From an uncultured SAR86 cluster bacterium (GTDB taxonomy: Bacteria > Pseudomonadota > Gammaproteobacteria > Magnimaribacterales > AG-339-G14), in contig CACMTR010000002.1 of NCBI GenBank assembly GCA_902616715.1, positions 124,001-188,000 of the forward strand: a stretch of DNA of 64,000 nucleotides, written 5' to 3'. Below the pieces are notes generated by a model. The model was not told where the DNA came from, ran no database searches, and saw only the letters and a list, made by a program, of their open reading frames with translations. Made by a program: the position numbers and the translations under genes. Positions 20,345 through 29,495 of this stretch are shown piece after piece; positions within the stretch are counted from its first letter, which is position 1; each line of letters begins with the position of its first letter.

Positions 20345-21220
20345 ATGACCGATAAACCAGGTTCAAAGCCTCCTTTTCCAGAGAATTTAGAAAATTCTAT
20401 AAATTTTAAGAAAGGAGGTCCTGGAGATGAGCCATCTTCTCCTAGACCTGCTGCTACGGTACTTTTAGTTCGTGCACCAAAAGAACAAGTTGAAGTTTTT
20501 ATGATTCAAAGAAATGCTAAAACAAATTTTGGTAATGCATGGGTTTTTCCTGGAGGTAAATTGGACGAAGTCGATGGAATCGATGAAGCCAATGATTTTT
20601 GCTTTGGGTTAACAGACGAAATGGCTTCTCAAATACTAGGTTTAGAAAAAGGTGGTTTAAATTATTGGGTTGCTTGCATTAGAGAATGTTTCGAAGAGTG
20701 TGGAGTACTACTAGCTTATAGGGAAAATGGAGATTTATTCGATAATCCAAACGAAGACGAATCAGAAACTTTAAGTAAATATAGAGATTTACTAAACCAA
20801 GGAGAGCCGGTTTTATATGAGCTTTGTAAAGAGATGAATTTGAGATTGGCAGTAGACAGACTTGCTTACATATCCCATTGGGTAACGCCGAAGTTTGAAA
20901 TGAAGCGCTATAGTACAAGGTTTTTTATCGCTTTAGCACCCGAACATCAGACAGCTGAGCATGATGGAGGTGAAGGAGTTAAAAGCACTTGGATTTCTCC
21001 CGAAAGTGCCTTAGAAAAAGGCAAAACAGGAGATTTCCCTATTATTTTACCTACGATAAAAAATTTGGAATCCATTGAGGGTTTTACAAATACCCAAGAA
21101 TTAATGGAAACAAAAGTAAAGTTTCAAAACGAAGTTTCATGTATCGAGCCAAAATTTTTTATGCAAGATGGAAAAATGATTGGATTGCTTCCTGGAGATA
21201 AGGGCTATGAAGATCACTGA
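20345..21220 (+). CDS. Nudix hydrolase with insertion in the Nudix box (NUDT19-like)
   Basis: This 291-residue Nudix protein opens with a Pro/Gly-rich 30-residue stretch, then PAATVLLVRA and VEVFMIQRN. The Nudix box is split: WVFPGGKLDEVDG is followed by about 35 extra residues (DFCFGLTDEMASQIL..) before the helix ACIRECFEECGVLL (REx2EExG). An insertion at this place is known in the mammalian NUDT19 group, which hydrolyses CoA and acyl-CoA. That makes CoA-ester pyrophosphohydrolase activity a reasonable guess. It sits between the nitronate monooxygenase and an MBL hydrolase that overlaps its end by 14 bp. Confidence 0.83.
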   Translation: MTDKPGSKPPFPENLENSINFKKGGPGDEPSSPRPAATVLLVRAPKEQVEVFMIQRNAKTNFGNAWVFPGGKLDEVDGIDEANDFCFGLTDEMASQILGLEKGGLNYWVACIRECFEECGVLLAYRENGDLFDNPNEDESETLSKYRDLLNQGEPVLYELCKEMNLRLAVDRLAYISHWVTPKFEMKRYSTRFFIALAPEHQTAEHDGGEGVKSTWISPESALEKGKTGDFPIILPTIKNLESIEGFTNTQELMETKVKFQNEVSCIEPKFFMQDGKMIGLLPGDKGYEDH

Positions 21221-22022
21221 GTTATCTCCTCTAGTGAGAAGAATTACTGCAGATAATTCTGGAGTTTTTACTGGCCCAGGAACAAATACTTATTTAATTG
21301 GGCATGATGAAATAACTGTAATTGATCCAGGCCCAGCTTCAAAAGAGCATATAGAAAACATAGCTAAAATTTGTGGGGAGGATATTGTACAAATTTTGGT
21401 AACCCATACTCATAACGATCATTCGCCTGGAGCAAAATTACTTCATCAAAGGACCGCTGCACCAGTGAGGGGCATGAAAGCATTGCACAGTGAAATGCAG
21501 GATCCAACCTTTAAGCCACAAACTATTCTTAAAGACGGAGATGTAATAGAACAGGTGGATTACAATTTAAGAGTTATCCATACCCCAGGTCACGCATCAA
21601 ATCACTTGTGTTATTTTCTTGAAGAGGAGAAAACGATCTTTACTGGTGATCATATAATGGACGGCTCAACTGTAGTAATAGCTCCACCTGATGGAAGCAT
21701 GAGTCAATATCTTCAATCATTGAAAATTCTTAAGGACGAAGATATCAAATATATTGCTCCGGGACATGGCGATTTGATGGAAAATCCTCATGCAGTAGTG
21801 GATTGGATCATAAGTCATAGGATGTTTCGAGAAAAAAAAGTAATCGATGCAATTACAGAGTTGAATAGGGCTTCTTTAGAAGCTTTACTTGAAAAAGTTT
21901 ACGATGACGTTGATCCTAAACTTCTCAGCATAGCTAAATATTCTCTTCAAGCGCATTTAATCAAACTAGTTGAAGAAAAAAGAGTTGTGCAAGATGAATC
22001 AGAATTTGTTTGGAAACATTAG
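21207..22022 (+). CDS. LACTB2-like metallo-beta-lactamase-fold hydrolase
   Basis: The MBL fold is shown by THTHNDHSPGAK (HxHxDH), GHASNHLCYF, FTGDHIMDG and APGHGDLM. The N-terminus PLVRRITADNSGVFTGPGTN is typical of the LACTB2/glyoxalase II-like branch, and the C-terminal part forms the winged helix seen in LACTB2. The track starts at an internal ATG of the Nudix gene. The ATG at 21207 (MKITELSPL) is preferred, giving about 271 aa with a 14-bp overlap. LACTB2 homologues cut RNA; others hydrolyse thioesters. The activity here is unknown. Its end overlaps the convergent msrA by 4 bp. Confidence 0.85.
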   Translation: MKITELSPLVRRITADNSGVFTGPGTNTYLIGHDEITVIDPGPASKEHIENIAKICGEDIVQILVTHTHNDHSPGAKLLHQRTAAPVRGMKALHSEMQDPTFKPQTILKDGDVIEQVDYNLRVIHTPGHASNHLCYFLEEEKTIFTGDHIMDGSTVVIAPPDGSMSQYLQSLKILKDEDIKYIAPGHGDLMENPHAVVDWIISHRMFREKKVIDAITELNRASLEALLEKVYDDVDPKLLSIAKYSLQAHLIKLVEEKRVVQDESEFVWKH

Positions 22023-22660
22023 CCTAAATCAAGCTTGATCCCACATCCACCATGCCCGCAGTAGCCTCCTGGATTTTTTGCCAAATATTGCTGATGATAT
22101 TCTTCAGCGAAAAAGAAGTTTTTTATTTCTTTTATTTCAGTAGTAATTGGCTTGAAGCCATTCTCAGCTAAAATTATTTCATAGGCTTTTTTTGTTTCTT
22201 GGGCTAGTTTCAGTTGTTTTTCATTGGTTACATATAAACCAGATCTGTATTGTGTTCCAATATCATACCCTTGTCGCATTCCCTGAGTTGGATCATGATT
22301 CTCCCAAAAAGCTTTAAGTAGAATAGAAAAATCTATTTCATTTGGATCAAAAATAACTTCTACAATTTCATTATGAGCTGTTCGCCCAGAGCAGACCTCT
22401 TCGTATGTTGGATTTTTTGTGAAACCATCCCCATAACCAACCGAAGTAAATAAAACTCCTTTGATCTCCCACATATATTTTTCAGCTCCCCAAAAACAAC
22501 CCATGCCAAAATAAACTTTTTCAAAAATTGAACTATTTATTGGATATATGTTTTTGTTTACAAAATGAGATGATGGTTCAAAGATTTTTTCTTCTCTTCC
22601 AACAAGCGCATCATGTTCTTTTGGTAATTCTGTTTTAGTAAGAAAAGATAAAAGTGACAT
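22019..22660 (-). CDS. msrA: Peptide-methionine (S)-S-oxide reductase
   Basis: MsrA repairs S-methionine sulfoxide in proteins. The catalytic Cys55 is in FGMGCFWGAE. Further signatures are VGYGDGFTKNPTYEEVCSGRTAHNE, FWENHDPTQGMRQGYDIGTQYRS and a C-terminal GGYCGHGGCG carrying the resolving cysteines. At 213 aa it is the long form with an N-terminal extension of about 50 residues, like E. coli MsrA (212). There is no signal peptide, so it is cytoplasmic. It is the last gene of the folK-acs-msrA run, its start overlapping the acs stop by one base. Confidence 0.95.
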   Translation of the reverse strand: MSLLSFLTKTELPKEHDALVGREEKIFEPSSHFVNKNIYPINSSIFEKVYFGMGCFWGAEKYMWEIKGVLFTSVGYGDGFTKNPTYEEVCSGRTAHNEIVEVIFDPNEIDFSILLKAFWENHDPTQGMRQGYDIGTQYRSGLYVTNEKQLKLAQETKKAYEIILAENGFKPITTEIKEIKNFFFAEEYHQQYLAKNPGGYCGHGGCGIKLDLG

Positions 22661-24588
22661 TATTTATTCAACCTATTTTTAATTAATTCATCAACGATAC
22701 TTGGATCCGCCAAAGTAGAAGTGTCGCCAAGATTTTCTAAATCATTAGAAGCAATTTTTCTAAGAATTCTTCTCATTATTTTACCAGATCTAGTTTTAGG
22801 CAAGTCATTAGTAAAATGAATTAGATCTGGCTTTGCAATTGCTCCTATTTCTTTTTTGATTAATTCGATCAGTTCAATTTTAAGCTCATCACTAGGAGCG
22901 GTAGCTTTCATCATATTTACATAACAGTAAATACCTTGACCCTTAATTGAGTGATCAAAACCTACCACTGCAGCTTCAGCAACTCCTGCGTGTAAAACAA
23001 GTGCGCTTTCAATTTCTGCTGTCCCAAGTCTATGCCCGGAAACATTCAAGACATCATCAACTCTCCCTGTAATCCAGTAATATCCGTCTTCATCTCTTCT
23101 AGCTCCATCGCCAGTAAAATAATAATTTGGGTAAGTAGAATAATAGGTGTCTATACACCTTTGATGATCTCCAAAGACCGTTCTAATTTGTGAAGGCCAG
23201 GATTTTTTTATTGCTAAATTACCAGAACCTGGCCCTTTGATTTCGTTTCCATTTTCATCTAACAGCACTGGGCTAACTCCAAAAAAAGGCTTACAGGCAC
23301 TGCCAGGTTTTTGATCAGAAAATCCAGCTAAACCAGAAATCAAAATACTACCTGTTTCAGTTTGCCACCAAGTATCTACAATGGGACATTTTTTATTACC
23401 AACCTTTTCGTAATACCACTCCCAAGCCTCTGGATTAATTGGTTCTCCTACAGTACCTAAAACCTTTAACGATTCTCTAGAAGAAGACTTTAGGGGTTCA
23501 TCGCCGAATGCCATAAGAGCTCTTATTGCGGTTGGAGCTGTATAAAAAATATTTACGTCATGTTTGTCTATTACCTCCCAAAATCTTGATGCATCAGGAT
23601 AAGTTGGAATTCCTTCAAACATAAGAGTAGTGGCTCCATTACATAGCGGTCCATAAACTATATAAGAATGGCCTGTCACCCATCCGACATCTGCAGTACA
23701 CCAATAAATATCTCCATCTGAGTAATTAAAAATATATTTATGAGTAAGGGCTGCACCTAAAAGATAGCCGCCGGTAGTATGTAAAACTCCTTTTGGTTTT
23801 CCGGTAGAGCCAGAAGTATATAAGATGAATAAAGGATCCTCTGCAGACATGGGCTCGCAATCACAGATGGGGTCAAATTTTTCTTTTTCAGATAAATAAT
23901 CAACGTCAATATTGTTATTTAAGGTTAATTCTAATTTTGTTCTCTTAACTATTATTACTGAATGAACATTTGGACAGGACTTAGTAGCTTCGTCTACGTT
24001 TTGCTTTAAAGGAATTTTTTTTCCACCTCTAATACCTTCGTCGGCAGTAATCACAGTTTCGCAATTTGAATCTAAGATCCTATCTTTTAAGGATTCCACT
24101 GAGAACCCTCCAAACACAACTGAGTGTACTGCCCCAATTCTTGCACAAGCTAACATAGCGTAGGCAGCCTCAGGAATCATGGGCATGTATATACATACTC
24201 TATCTCCTTTTTTAATACCTCTATTTTTAAGTAAGTTAGAAAATTTACACACTTCATCATGAAGTTCTTGATATGAGATTTTTTTGGACAAAGATGGATC
24301 GTCGCTTTCCCAAATAATTGCCACCGAATCGGGTTTGTCTAAATGTCTGTCAACACAGTTAAAAGAGGCATTAAGTTGTCCATCATTAAACCATTCAACT
24401 TTTCCCTTACGCATATCATATGAAATTATCTCAGTTGGTTGTTTAATCCAATCCACTTGAAGCGAAGCTTGCTTAGCCCAAAAAGATTCTGGATCATTTA
24501 TAGAATCTTCATACATTTTATTAAAGGTTTTCTCATCTAGATTAGCGTTAGCTTTGATAGATTGTGAAACAGGATAGGTTTTACTCAT
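22660..24588 (-). CDS. acs: Acetyl-CoA synthetase
   Basis: This AMP-forming acetate:CoA ligase lets the cell use acetate. At 642 aa it is close to E. coli Acs (652). Signatures are the phosphate loop [20 protein letters not shown], the acetyl-pocket [34 protein letters not shown] and the regulatory lysine motif [15 protein letters not shown] near the C-terminus. That lysine is the usual acetylation target, so control by protein acetylation is possible. It overlaps folK by 8 bp upstream. Confidence 0.96.
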   Translation of the reverse strand: MSKTYPVSQSIKANANLDEKTFNKMYEDSINDPESFWAKQASLQVDWIKQPTEIISYDMRKGKVEWFNDGQLNASFNCVDRHLDKPDSVAIIWESDDPSLSKKISYQELHDEVCKFSNLLKNRGIKKGDRVCIYMPMIPEAAYAMLACARIGAVHSVVFGGFSVESLKDRILDSNCETVITADEGIRGGKKIPLKQNVDEATKSCPNVHSVIIVKRTKLELTLNNNIDVDYLSEKEKFDPICDCEPMSAEDPLFILYTSGSTGKPKGVLHTTGGYLLGAALTHKYIFNYSDGDIYWCTADVGWVTGHSYIVYGPLCNGATTLMFEGIPTYPDASRFWEVIDKHDVNIFYTAPTAIRALMAFGDEPLKSSSRESLKVLGTVGEPINPEAWEWYYEKVGNKKCPIVDTWWQTETGSILISGLAGFSDQKPGSACKPFFGVSPVLLDENGNEIKGPGSGNLAIKKSWPSQIRTVFGDHQRCIDTYYSTYPNYYFTGDGARRDEDGYYWITGRVDDVLNVSGHRLGTAEIESALVLHAGVAEAAVVGFDHSIKGQGIYCYVNMMKATAPSDELKIELIELIKKEIGAIAKPDLIHFTNDLPKTRSGKIMRRILRKIASNDLENLGDTSTLADPSIVDELIKNRLNK

Positions 24589-25054
24589 AGGGTTTTAGGT
24601 TTTGAGAAATTTTACTATTAATTTCCGATATCCTATTTTTGACCTGTATGCAATTAATTTCAAGTAATGGTTTAATGAAAAAATCTCTGTTTTGCCAATC
24701 ATAGTGAGGAATCGTTAATTTAGGTTTGTTGATCTTTAAATTATCAAAAAAAACAATATCAATATCTATTATTCTAGGCTTCATATGAGAATTTTTTTTT
24801 CTTTTAAGTTTTTGTTCAATTGCTTGTAGCTGATCGAGCAATGCAAATGCGGATAGCTCAGTTTTAATCTCTAGAGCAAGATTAAAGAAAAATGGCTGTT
24901 TTATTGGGCCATAAGCAGACGATTTAAAAATTTTGCTTTTCTGTAAAATTTTAGTTTTTGGGAGATCATTTATTTCAGACCTGGCAGTTTGTAGATTTTT
25001 AGATCTGTTGCCTAGATTAGTTCCTAAAACCAAATAAGCAATATGTGAAGACAT
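24581..25054 (-). CDS. folK: 6-hydroxymethyl-7,8-dihydropterin pyrophosphokinase
   Basis: HPPK transfers pyrophosphate from ATP to the pterin in folate synthesis. The 157-residue protein shows the family start [17 protein letters not shown], the motif [20 protein letters not shown], and the metal-binding [11 protein letters not shown] (in place of RTLDLDLLL), then [21 protein letters not shown]. The length fits HPPK (about 160). It starts on the last base of the dksA-like gene and overlaps acs. In other gammaproteobacteria folK is often near dksA, pcnB and panB, which supports the call. Confidence 0.93.
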   Translation of the reverse strand: MSSHIAYLVLGTNLGNRSKNLQTARSEINDLPKTKILQKSKIFKSSAYGPIKQPFFFNLALEIKTELSAFALLDQLQAIEQKLKRKKNSHMKPRIIDIDIVFFDNLKINKPKLTIPHYDWQNRDFFIKPLLEINCIQVKNRISEINSKISQNLKPYE

Positions 25055-25641
25055 TAACCAAATTGTTGCTTTTCTTTTATTTCATCGACGGTCTTACAAT
25101 CTATGCATTGTGTCGCTGTAGGTCTGGCCTCTAATCTTTTAATACCAATTTCAATTCCACAAGTTTCACAAAAACCATATAAATCATCATCTATATCCTT
25201 CAAAGACATTTCGATTTTTGAAATTAACTTTCTTTCTCGCTCTCTTTTTCTAAGCTCTAACATGAACTCTTCTTCTTTAGCAGCTCTATCAAGAGAATCG
25301 GGAAAATTACTTTGATCTTTTTGAATTAATTGTTCTGTTTTTTCCTGTTCAGTCTCTAAGGCCAATTTCCAAGCACTCAGGATCGAAATGAAATGTTTCT
25401 TCTGAGACTTATTCATGTATTTTTCCGTTTTATTAGGACTGTAAGGAGTAAAAGTTTTTGCAAAAGACTCAAAGTCAGAAGGATTAGAAATTGTCTGCCT
25501 TTTATTGGGTTTCTTTTTTGTAGTTGTTTTTTTTACAGATGTTTTTCTTAAGGCTGATTTTTTAGGTTTAGCTTTAAGATTAGCTTTAGTCTTTGTTTGG
25601 ACTTTTTTAGGCGTCGATTTCGGTTTCTTTTTAGTGACCAT
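25054..25641 (-). CDS. dksA: DksA-type RNA polymerase-binding regulator with basic N-terminal tail
   Basis: DksA binds the RNA polymerase secondary channel and, with ppGpp, controls rRNA and amino-acid promoters. The core is complete: a coiled coil (about 75-145), DSLDRA at 115-120 matching the DxxDxA tip motif, and a C4 zinc finger with Cys158, 161, 179 and 182. At 195 aa it is about 45 residues longer than E. coli DksA (151). The extra part, residues 1-50, is almost only Lys, Thr, Pro and Arg, like a histone H1-type tail. It is adjacent to folK, as often seen. Confidence 0.9.
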   Translation of the reverse strand: MVTKKKPKSTPKKVQTKTKANLKAKPKKSALRKTSVKKTTTKKKPNKRQTISNPSDFESFAKTFTPYSPNKTEKYMNKSQKKHFISILSAWKLALETEQEKTEQLIQKDQSNFPDSLDRAAKEEEFMLELRKRERERKLISKIEMSLKDIDDDLYGFCETCGIEIGIKRLEARPTATQCIDCKTVDEIKEKQQFG

Positions 25642-25689
25642 TAGAAAAAAAATAAGGTGATGAAATTTACCAAAACCTAAGATAACTTT

Positions 25690-26691
25690 CTAGTTAATTT
25701 TTAAAAATTTTTCATATAATTTTAAATAGTCTTCTTGCTTCAATCTTGGGCCTATTGTTTCTACACCTTTGGATGCAAGAAAACAGCCAAACTTAGCAGC
25801 TTCTTCTAATGTTTTTTCTTTAGCAATAAGATTCAATACACCTCCAGCAAACATATCTCCTGCTCCATTAGTGTCAATGGCTTTAGCGGGAAAGCCATCA
25901 ATTTTTTTTGTAAAATTTTTGGTAATTACAAAAGCTCCATTTGAACCATCAGTAATAAAAATATTTTTAGCTACACTTAATAAGGAATCTTTAATACTTT
26001 CTATTTCTTCAGATTCGCAAAATGATTTTGCTTCCTCAAAATTACAGAATAAAAAATCTATTGGTACAGTCATCCAGCTTTCAAGTCTACTTTTAAAAGC
26101 TTTTACGATGTTAGGATCAGACAGACTAATTGAAATTTTTACATTTCTCGTTCTTCCAATTTTAATAATTTTTTTGCTCGTTTCGAAACAAGGATCACTG
26201 CTAACCAAGTAACCTTCTAAGTAAATAATTTCAGAATTATTTATTAAGTTTTCATCAATATCAGAAAAATTTAAGTCCGCACTAATTCCCAAACATGTAC
26301 TCATTGTCCTTTCGGCATCAGGAGAGATCATGATTAAGCAGGTTCCCGTATTTTCTTTTCCCTGAGAAATTATATTATTTTGTATTCCAATCTTTTCAAG
26401 ATCTTCTTTATAGAAATGTCCATTAGTATCATTGGCTACTTTACCAATAAAACCACAACTGCTCCCCAAAGAAGATGCAGCAAAAATAGTATTTGTTGCT
26501 GAACCTCCGCAGGCATCCTCGCTTTTTTTATAATGCTTAGATAATTTTTTATAGAGCTCTTCCTGATAGTTTGATTCACACAAACCCATAGTTCCTTTAT
26601 CTATTGAGATATCTTCAAGGAACGAATCTTCTATCAAAAATTGTTTATCTACTAAGGCATTACCAACTCCAAGAACGTTAATTTTTTTCAT
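25690..26691 (-). CDS. PfkB-family sugar kinase, adenosine kinase-like
   Basis: This ribokinase-fold kinase of 333 aa has the PfkB signature 1 region EDACGGSATNTIFAASSLG and signature 2 AIDTNGAGDMFAGGVL with the catalytic Asp. The start LGVGNALVDKQFLIEDSFL and the GSATNT element are typical of the adenosine kinase-like branch found in many proteobacteria. The product is likely AMP from adenosine or a related nucleoside, but sugar specificity cannot be proven from motifs. Its start overlaps the end of thiE by 14 bp, so they are co-transcribed. Confidence 0.85.
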   Translation of the reverse strand: MKKINVLGVGNALVDKQFLIEDSFLEDISIDKGTMGLCESNYQEELYKKLSKHYKKSEDACGGSATNTIFAASSLGSSCGFIGKVANDTNGHFYKEDLEKIGIQNNIISQGKENTGTCLIMISPDAERTMSTCLGISADLNFSDIDENLINNSEIIYLEGYLVSSDPCFETSKKIIKIGRTRNVKISISLSDPNIVKAFKSRLESWMTVPIDFLFCNFEEAKSFCESEEIESIKDSLLSVAKNIFITDGSNGAFVITKNFTKKIDGFPAKAIDTNGAGDMFAGGVLNLIAKEKTLEEAAKFGCFLASKGVETIGPRLKQEDYLKLYEKFLKIN

Positions 26692-27319
26692 TATTGATGG
26701 TTAAAATATTTTTAATATTATTTGTTTCTTCGGAAAAAAGGCCTTTAGAGATAGCAAACCTTTCATATCCTAGCATTTTTAGCTCTATTATATTTTCATT
26801 ACTAATACCTCCAATTGCATATATAGGTTTGTTAGTGCAGAGTAACGCTTCTTTCATCACTTCTTGGTTAGGAGGGAGGACTATATCCTGTTTTGTAGCA
26901 CTTTTAAAAAAAGAACCGACAGCCAAATAATTCCAATCGATTAATTTTTCAGGAGGATTTTTTAATAACTCAAGATTCCATTTACAAGAAAAACCTGTAA
27001 TGTAATTATCATTAATCATATGAGAGTATTTCTTTAAAAAAACTTGATTTTTTTGGTTATAGTAATCTTCTTCTCCCAAATGAAATCCATCAGCGCCGAT
27101 TTCTAATGCAATTTCAGGATAATCATTAATAATTAATTTTCCATTTTGACTCTTTATAGTATCTAGTAAAGATGCAGCGTTTTTACTAATACTTTCTAAG
27201 TTTTCACTTTTCGATCGATATTGGAAAGTATTAATACCAATTTCTAGTAAATCATTAACTTTTATTTTTAACTCTTCTAGATTTTTATTGGATGGAGTTA
27301 TTGCATAAATGGTATTCAT
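26678..27319 (-). CDS. thiE: Thiamine-phosphate synthase
   Basis: ThiE joins HMP-PP and the thiazole phosphate into thiamine monophosphate. The TIM-barrel protein has 213 aa with INTFQYRSK (QxR in the pyrophosphate site), GKLIINDYPEIALEIGADGFHLGEED, YLAVGSFFKSATK and IYAIGGISNENI. These are ThiE landmarks, although several are diverged from E. coli. It starts 4 bp inside the end of thiD and overlaps the kinase gene, making a thiD-thiE-kinase transcript. The thiazole genes (thiG, thiS, thiH or thiO) are not in this window. Confidence 0.9.
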   Translation of the reverse strand: MNTIYAITPSNKNLEELKIKVNDLLEIGINTFQYRSKSENLESISKNAASLLDTIKSQNGKLIINDYPEIALEIGADGFHLGEEDYYNQKNQVFLKKYSHMINDNYITGFSCKWNLELLKNPPEKLIDWNYLAVGSFFKSATKQDIVLPPNQEVMKEALLCTNKPIYAIGGISNENIIELKMLGYERFAISKGLFSEETNNIKNILTINNEKN

Positions 27320-28080
27320 TGATTCAAATTAATAAAATCTTGTTCGCCTGTATGAAGAGAATTTTTTAAATATTTCTCCATAAAATTATTTGCTTCTTTA
27401 CAACTTTTAGATAAATCCTTTGATTTTATTAAATTGCAAAGTATTGATGTTGATAAGGCGCAACCTGTTCCATGTATTTTTTTATCTAATTTAGAAGTTT
27501 TTACTTCAAGCTTTTTTTCTCCATCAACATAAAGCGTATTTACTATATTTTTATTAATTTCATTTCCAGTAACGTAAATTTTGTTAATTCCTAGGTCTTG
27601 AAGTTTTTTTATAGAATCTGTTGGTTTTGTTAAGCCAGTTAAATAAAAGAGCTCTTCTTTATTAGGCGTTAAAAGCGAAGCAAGTGGATATAATTTTTTT
27701 AGAGCTAAATTCAAATTTTCTTTTTTTAAAAATAAACCTCCTCCTCCAGCTTTTATTATTGGATCAATAATTATGGGAATTTTTTGTTTTGATTTTAAAA
27801 AGTTTATGGTTTCTTCAATAATTTTATGTGATGAAATCGCACCGATTTTAATTCCAGAAACTTCAAAATTTTTTTCTAAGTTTCTCAAACTTTTATTAAA
27901 GAATTTTTCGTTTACATTAACTACTTTGTACAACTTTTTTGCATCTTGAATAGTCAAATTATTAATTACAGAAAGACAGTGAAAATTTAATTTACTAGCA
28001 ACCATTACGTCCATTGTCATTCCTGCAGCACTTGTTGGATCATGCCCTGATATTGTTAAAATAAATTTTTTCTGACTCAT
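27316..28080 (-). CDS. thiD: Hydroxymethylpyrimidine (phosphate) kinase
   Basis: ThiD phosphorylates HMP-P, the ThiC product, to HMP-PP. It is a ribokinase-like protein with TISGHDPTSAAGMTMD (GSDxSGGAG-type start), the anion-hole region IDPIIKAGGGGLF, LTPNKEELFYLTG and HGTGCALSTSI with the catalytic Cys/Gly loop. The track starts 15 residues earlier. Three ATGs are possible (28125, 28095, 28080), and 28080 puts the Met at the usual distance from the ILTISG strand. No ribosome-binding site decides this. It is divergent from argC with about 55 bp between. Confidence 0.87.
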   Translation of the reverse strand: MSQKKFILTISGHDPTSAAGMTMDVMVASKLNFHCLSVINNLTIQDAKKLYKVVNVNEKFFNKSLRNLEKNFEVSGIKIGAISSHKIIEETINFLKSKQKIPIIIDPIIKAGGGGLFLKKENLNLALKKLYPLASLLTPNKEELFYLTGLTKPTDSIKKLQDLGINKIYVTGNEINKNIVNTLYVDGEKKLEVKTSKLDKKIHGTGCALSTSILCNLIKSKDLSKSCKEANNFMEKYLKNSLHTGEQDFINLNQ

Positions 28081-28134
28081 GTTAATTAAACTCATTATAA
28101 TGCTGCTCTTAGGCAAGCCAAACAAATTAAAAAA

Positions 28135-29151
28135 ATGGGAAAAAGTAAAGTTGGTATCATTGGCGCTACAGGATATGTAGGCGTCGAATTACTTAATCTT
28201 TTAGACCTAAAAACCGATCTAGAAGTTTCCTTTCTCTCTTCCTCTAATAGCATTGGAGAGAATCTTTATGAAAAGATTAAGCCATTCAATAACATTAAAG
28301 ATCAAAAGTTTTTTCCAGCTGAAGCGGCTATTGAAGAAAATCTCGATTATGTTTTCTTTACAACGCAACATAATTTTTCTATGGATATTGTTCCCTCACT
28401 TCTAAGAAAAAAAATTAGAGTAATTGATCTATCTGCAGATTTTAGATTTTCCGACCCTAACTTATGGCAGCAAGCATATGAAGACAAGCACCGAGCCGCC
28501 GACTTATTAAAAAAGGCAGTTTATGGGTTACCTGAGTTAGAAAGAGAAAAAATTAAAGATGCTGACTTAGTTGCTGTTCCTGGTTGTTATCCCACAGCTT
28601 CACTTTTGGGAATAATTCCAGTTGTTGATTATTTAGAAAAAGAGCCCCAAATAATTTTAGACGTAAAATCTGGGATAAGCGGGGCAGGCAGACAAAAGGT
28701 TGAGAATGAGTTAGCAGATAAAATTGAAAATAATTTTACAGCTTATTCGCCAGAGTTTCATAGACATCAATCTGAAATTTCTCATTTTCTTGAAAAACAA
28801 TTAGGGTCGAATCCCTTTATTATATTCACACCTCATTTGATACCTACATTTAGAGGAGAATATGTCACTTGTTATTTAAAAATAGAAAAGCAAGAAAAAG
28901 ATTTCCAAGAAATTTACGAAAACTTCTATAAAAAAGAAAAATTTGTTAGAGTATTACCCAAAGGTACGATTCCAGAGTTAAAAAAGGTACAAAACACAAA
29001 CTTTTGCGATATTTCAATTTTTAAAAAGAAAAATATTTTGACAGTACACATTGCTATAGATAATCTATTGAAGGGCGCTGCAAGTCAAGCAGTCCAGTGT
29101 TTAAACTTAATGTCTGGAGTTAAAGAGGATTCAGGATTAAATTTATTATGA
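28135..29151 (+). CDS. argC: N-acetyl-gamma-glutamyl-phosphate reductase
   Basis: ArgC reduces N-acetylglutamyl phosphate in arginine synthesis. At 338 aa it matches the family. The NADP-binding start is VGIIGATGYVGVELL, the catalytic Cys151 sits in AVPGCYPTASLLG, and SGISGAGRQK, FTPHLIPTFRGE and NLLKGAASQAVQCLN complete the pattern. erpA starts 4 bp inside its end. In Pseudomonas argC also sits near erpA, anmK, the M23 peptidase and tyrS, so the order here is conserved. Confidence 0.95.
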   Translation: MGKSKVGIIGATGYVGVELLNLLDLKTDLEVSFLSSSNSIGENLYEKIKPFNNIKDQKFFPAEAAIEENLDYVFFTTQHNFSMDIVPSLLRKKIRVIDLSADFRFSDPNLWQQAYEDKHRAADLLKKAVYGLPELEREKIKDADLVAVPGCYPTASLLGIIPVVDYLEKEPQIILDVKSGISGAGRQKVENELADKIENNFTAYSPEFHRHQSEISHFLEKQLGSNPFIIFTPHLIPTFRGEYVTCYLKIEKQEKDFQEIYENFYKKEKFVRVLPKGTIPELKKVQNTNFCDISIFKKKNILTVHIAIDNLLKGAASQAVQCLNLMSGVKEDSGLNLL

Positions 29152-29495
29152 TTGACAAATATGTACCACAAGAACTTAATATTTCTGAAGCGGCAGTTTC
29201 TAGGATCGATAAGCTGGTTTCAGAAGAGGCGGGTAATGAAATTTCTTTGAGAATCTTCGTTACCGGCGGTGGGTGTTCTGGATTTCAATATGGTTTTAGA
29301 TTAGAAGATGAATTAGACGAGGAGGACACTGTCTTAAAAAAAGATAAAGCATCTATTGTTATTGACCCACTAAGCATGCAGTATATTTATGGTTCTACTC
29401 TAGATTATAAAGAAGATCTGGAAGGCTCTCGATTTGTTATTGACAATCCTAATGCTGTAACTACTTGTGGATGCGGTTCTTCTTTTTCAATTTAA
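29148..29495 (+). CDS. erpA: A-type iron-sulfur carrier protein
   Basis: This protein carries Fe-S clusters to target apoproteins. It has 115 aa with FVTGGGCSGFQYGF and the C-terminal CGCGSSFSI, giving the three conserved cysteines of A-type carriers. VIDPLSMQYIYGSTLDY is the family core. The choice of ErpA over IscA rests on the neighbourhood argC-erpA-anmK known from Pseudomonas and on the absence of isc genes here. It overlaps argC by 4 bp and, on the other strand, anmK by 4 bp. Confidence 0.93.
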   Translation: MIDKYVPQELNISEAAVSRIDKLVSEEAGNEISLRIFVTGGGCSGFQYGFRLEDELDEEDTVLKKDKASIVIDPLSMQYIYGSTLDYKEDLEGSRFVIDNPNAVTTCGCGSSFSI

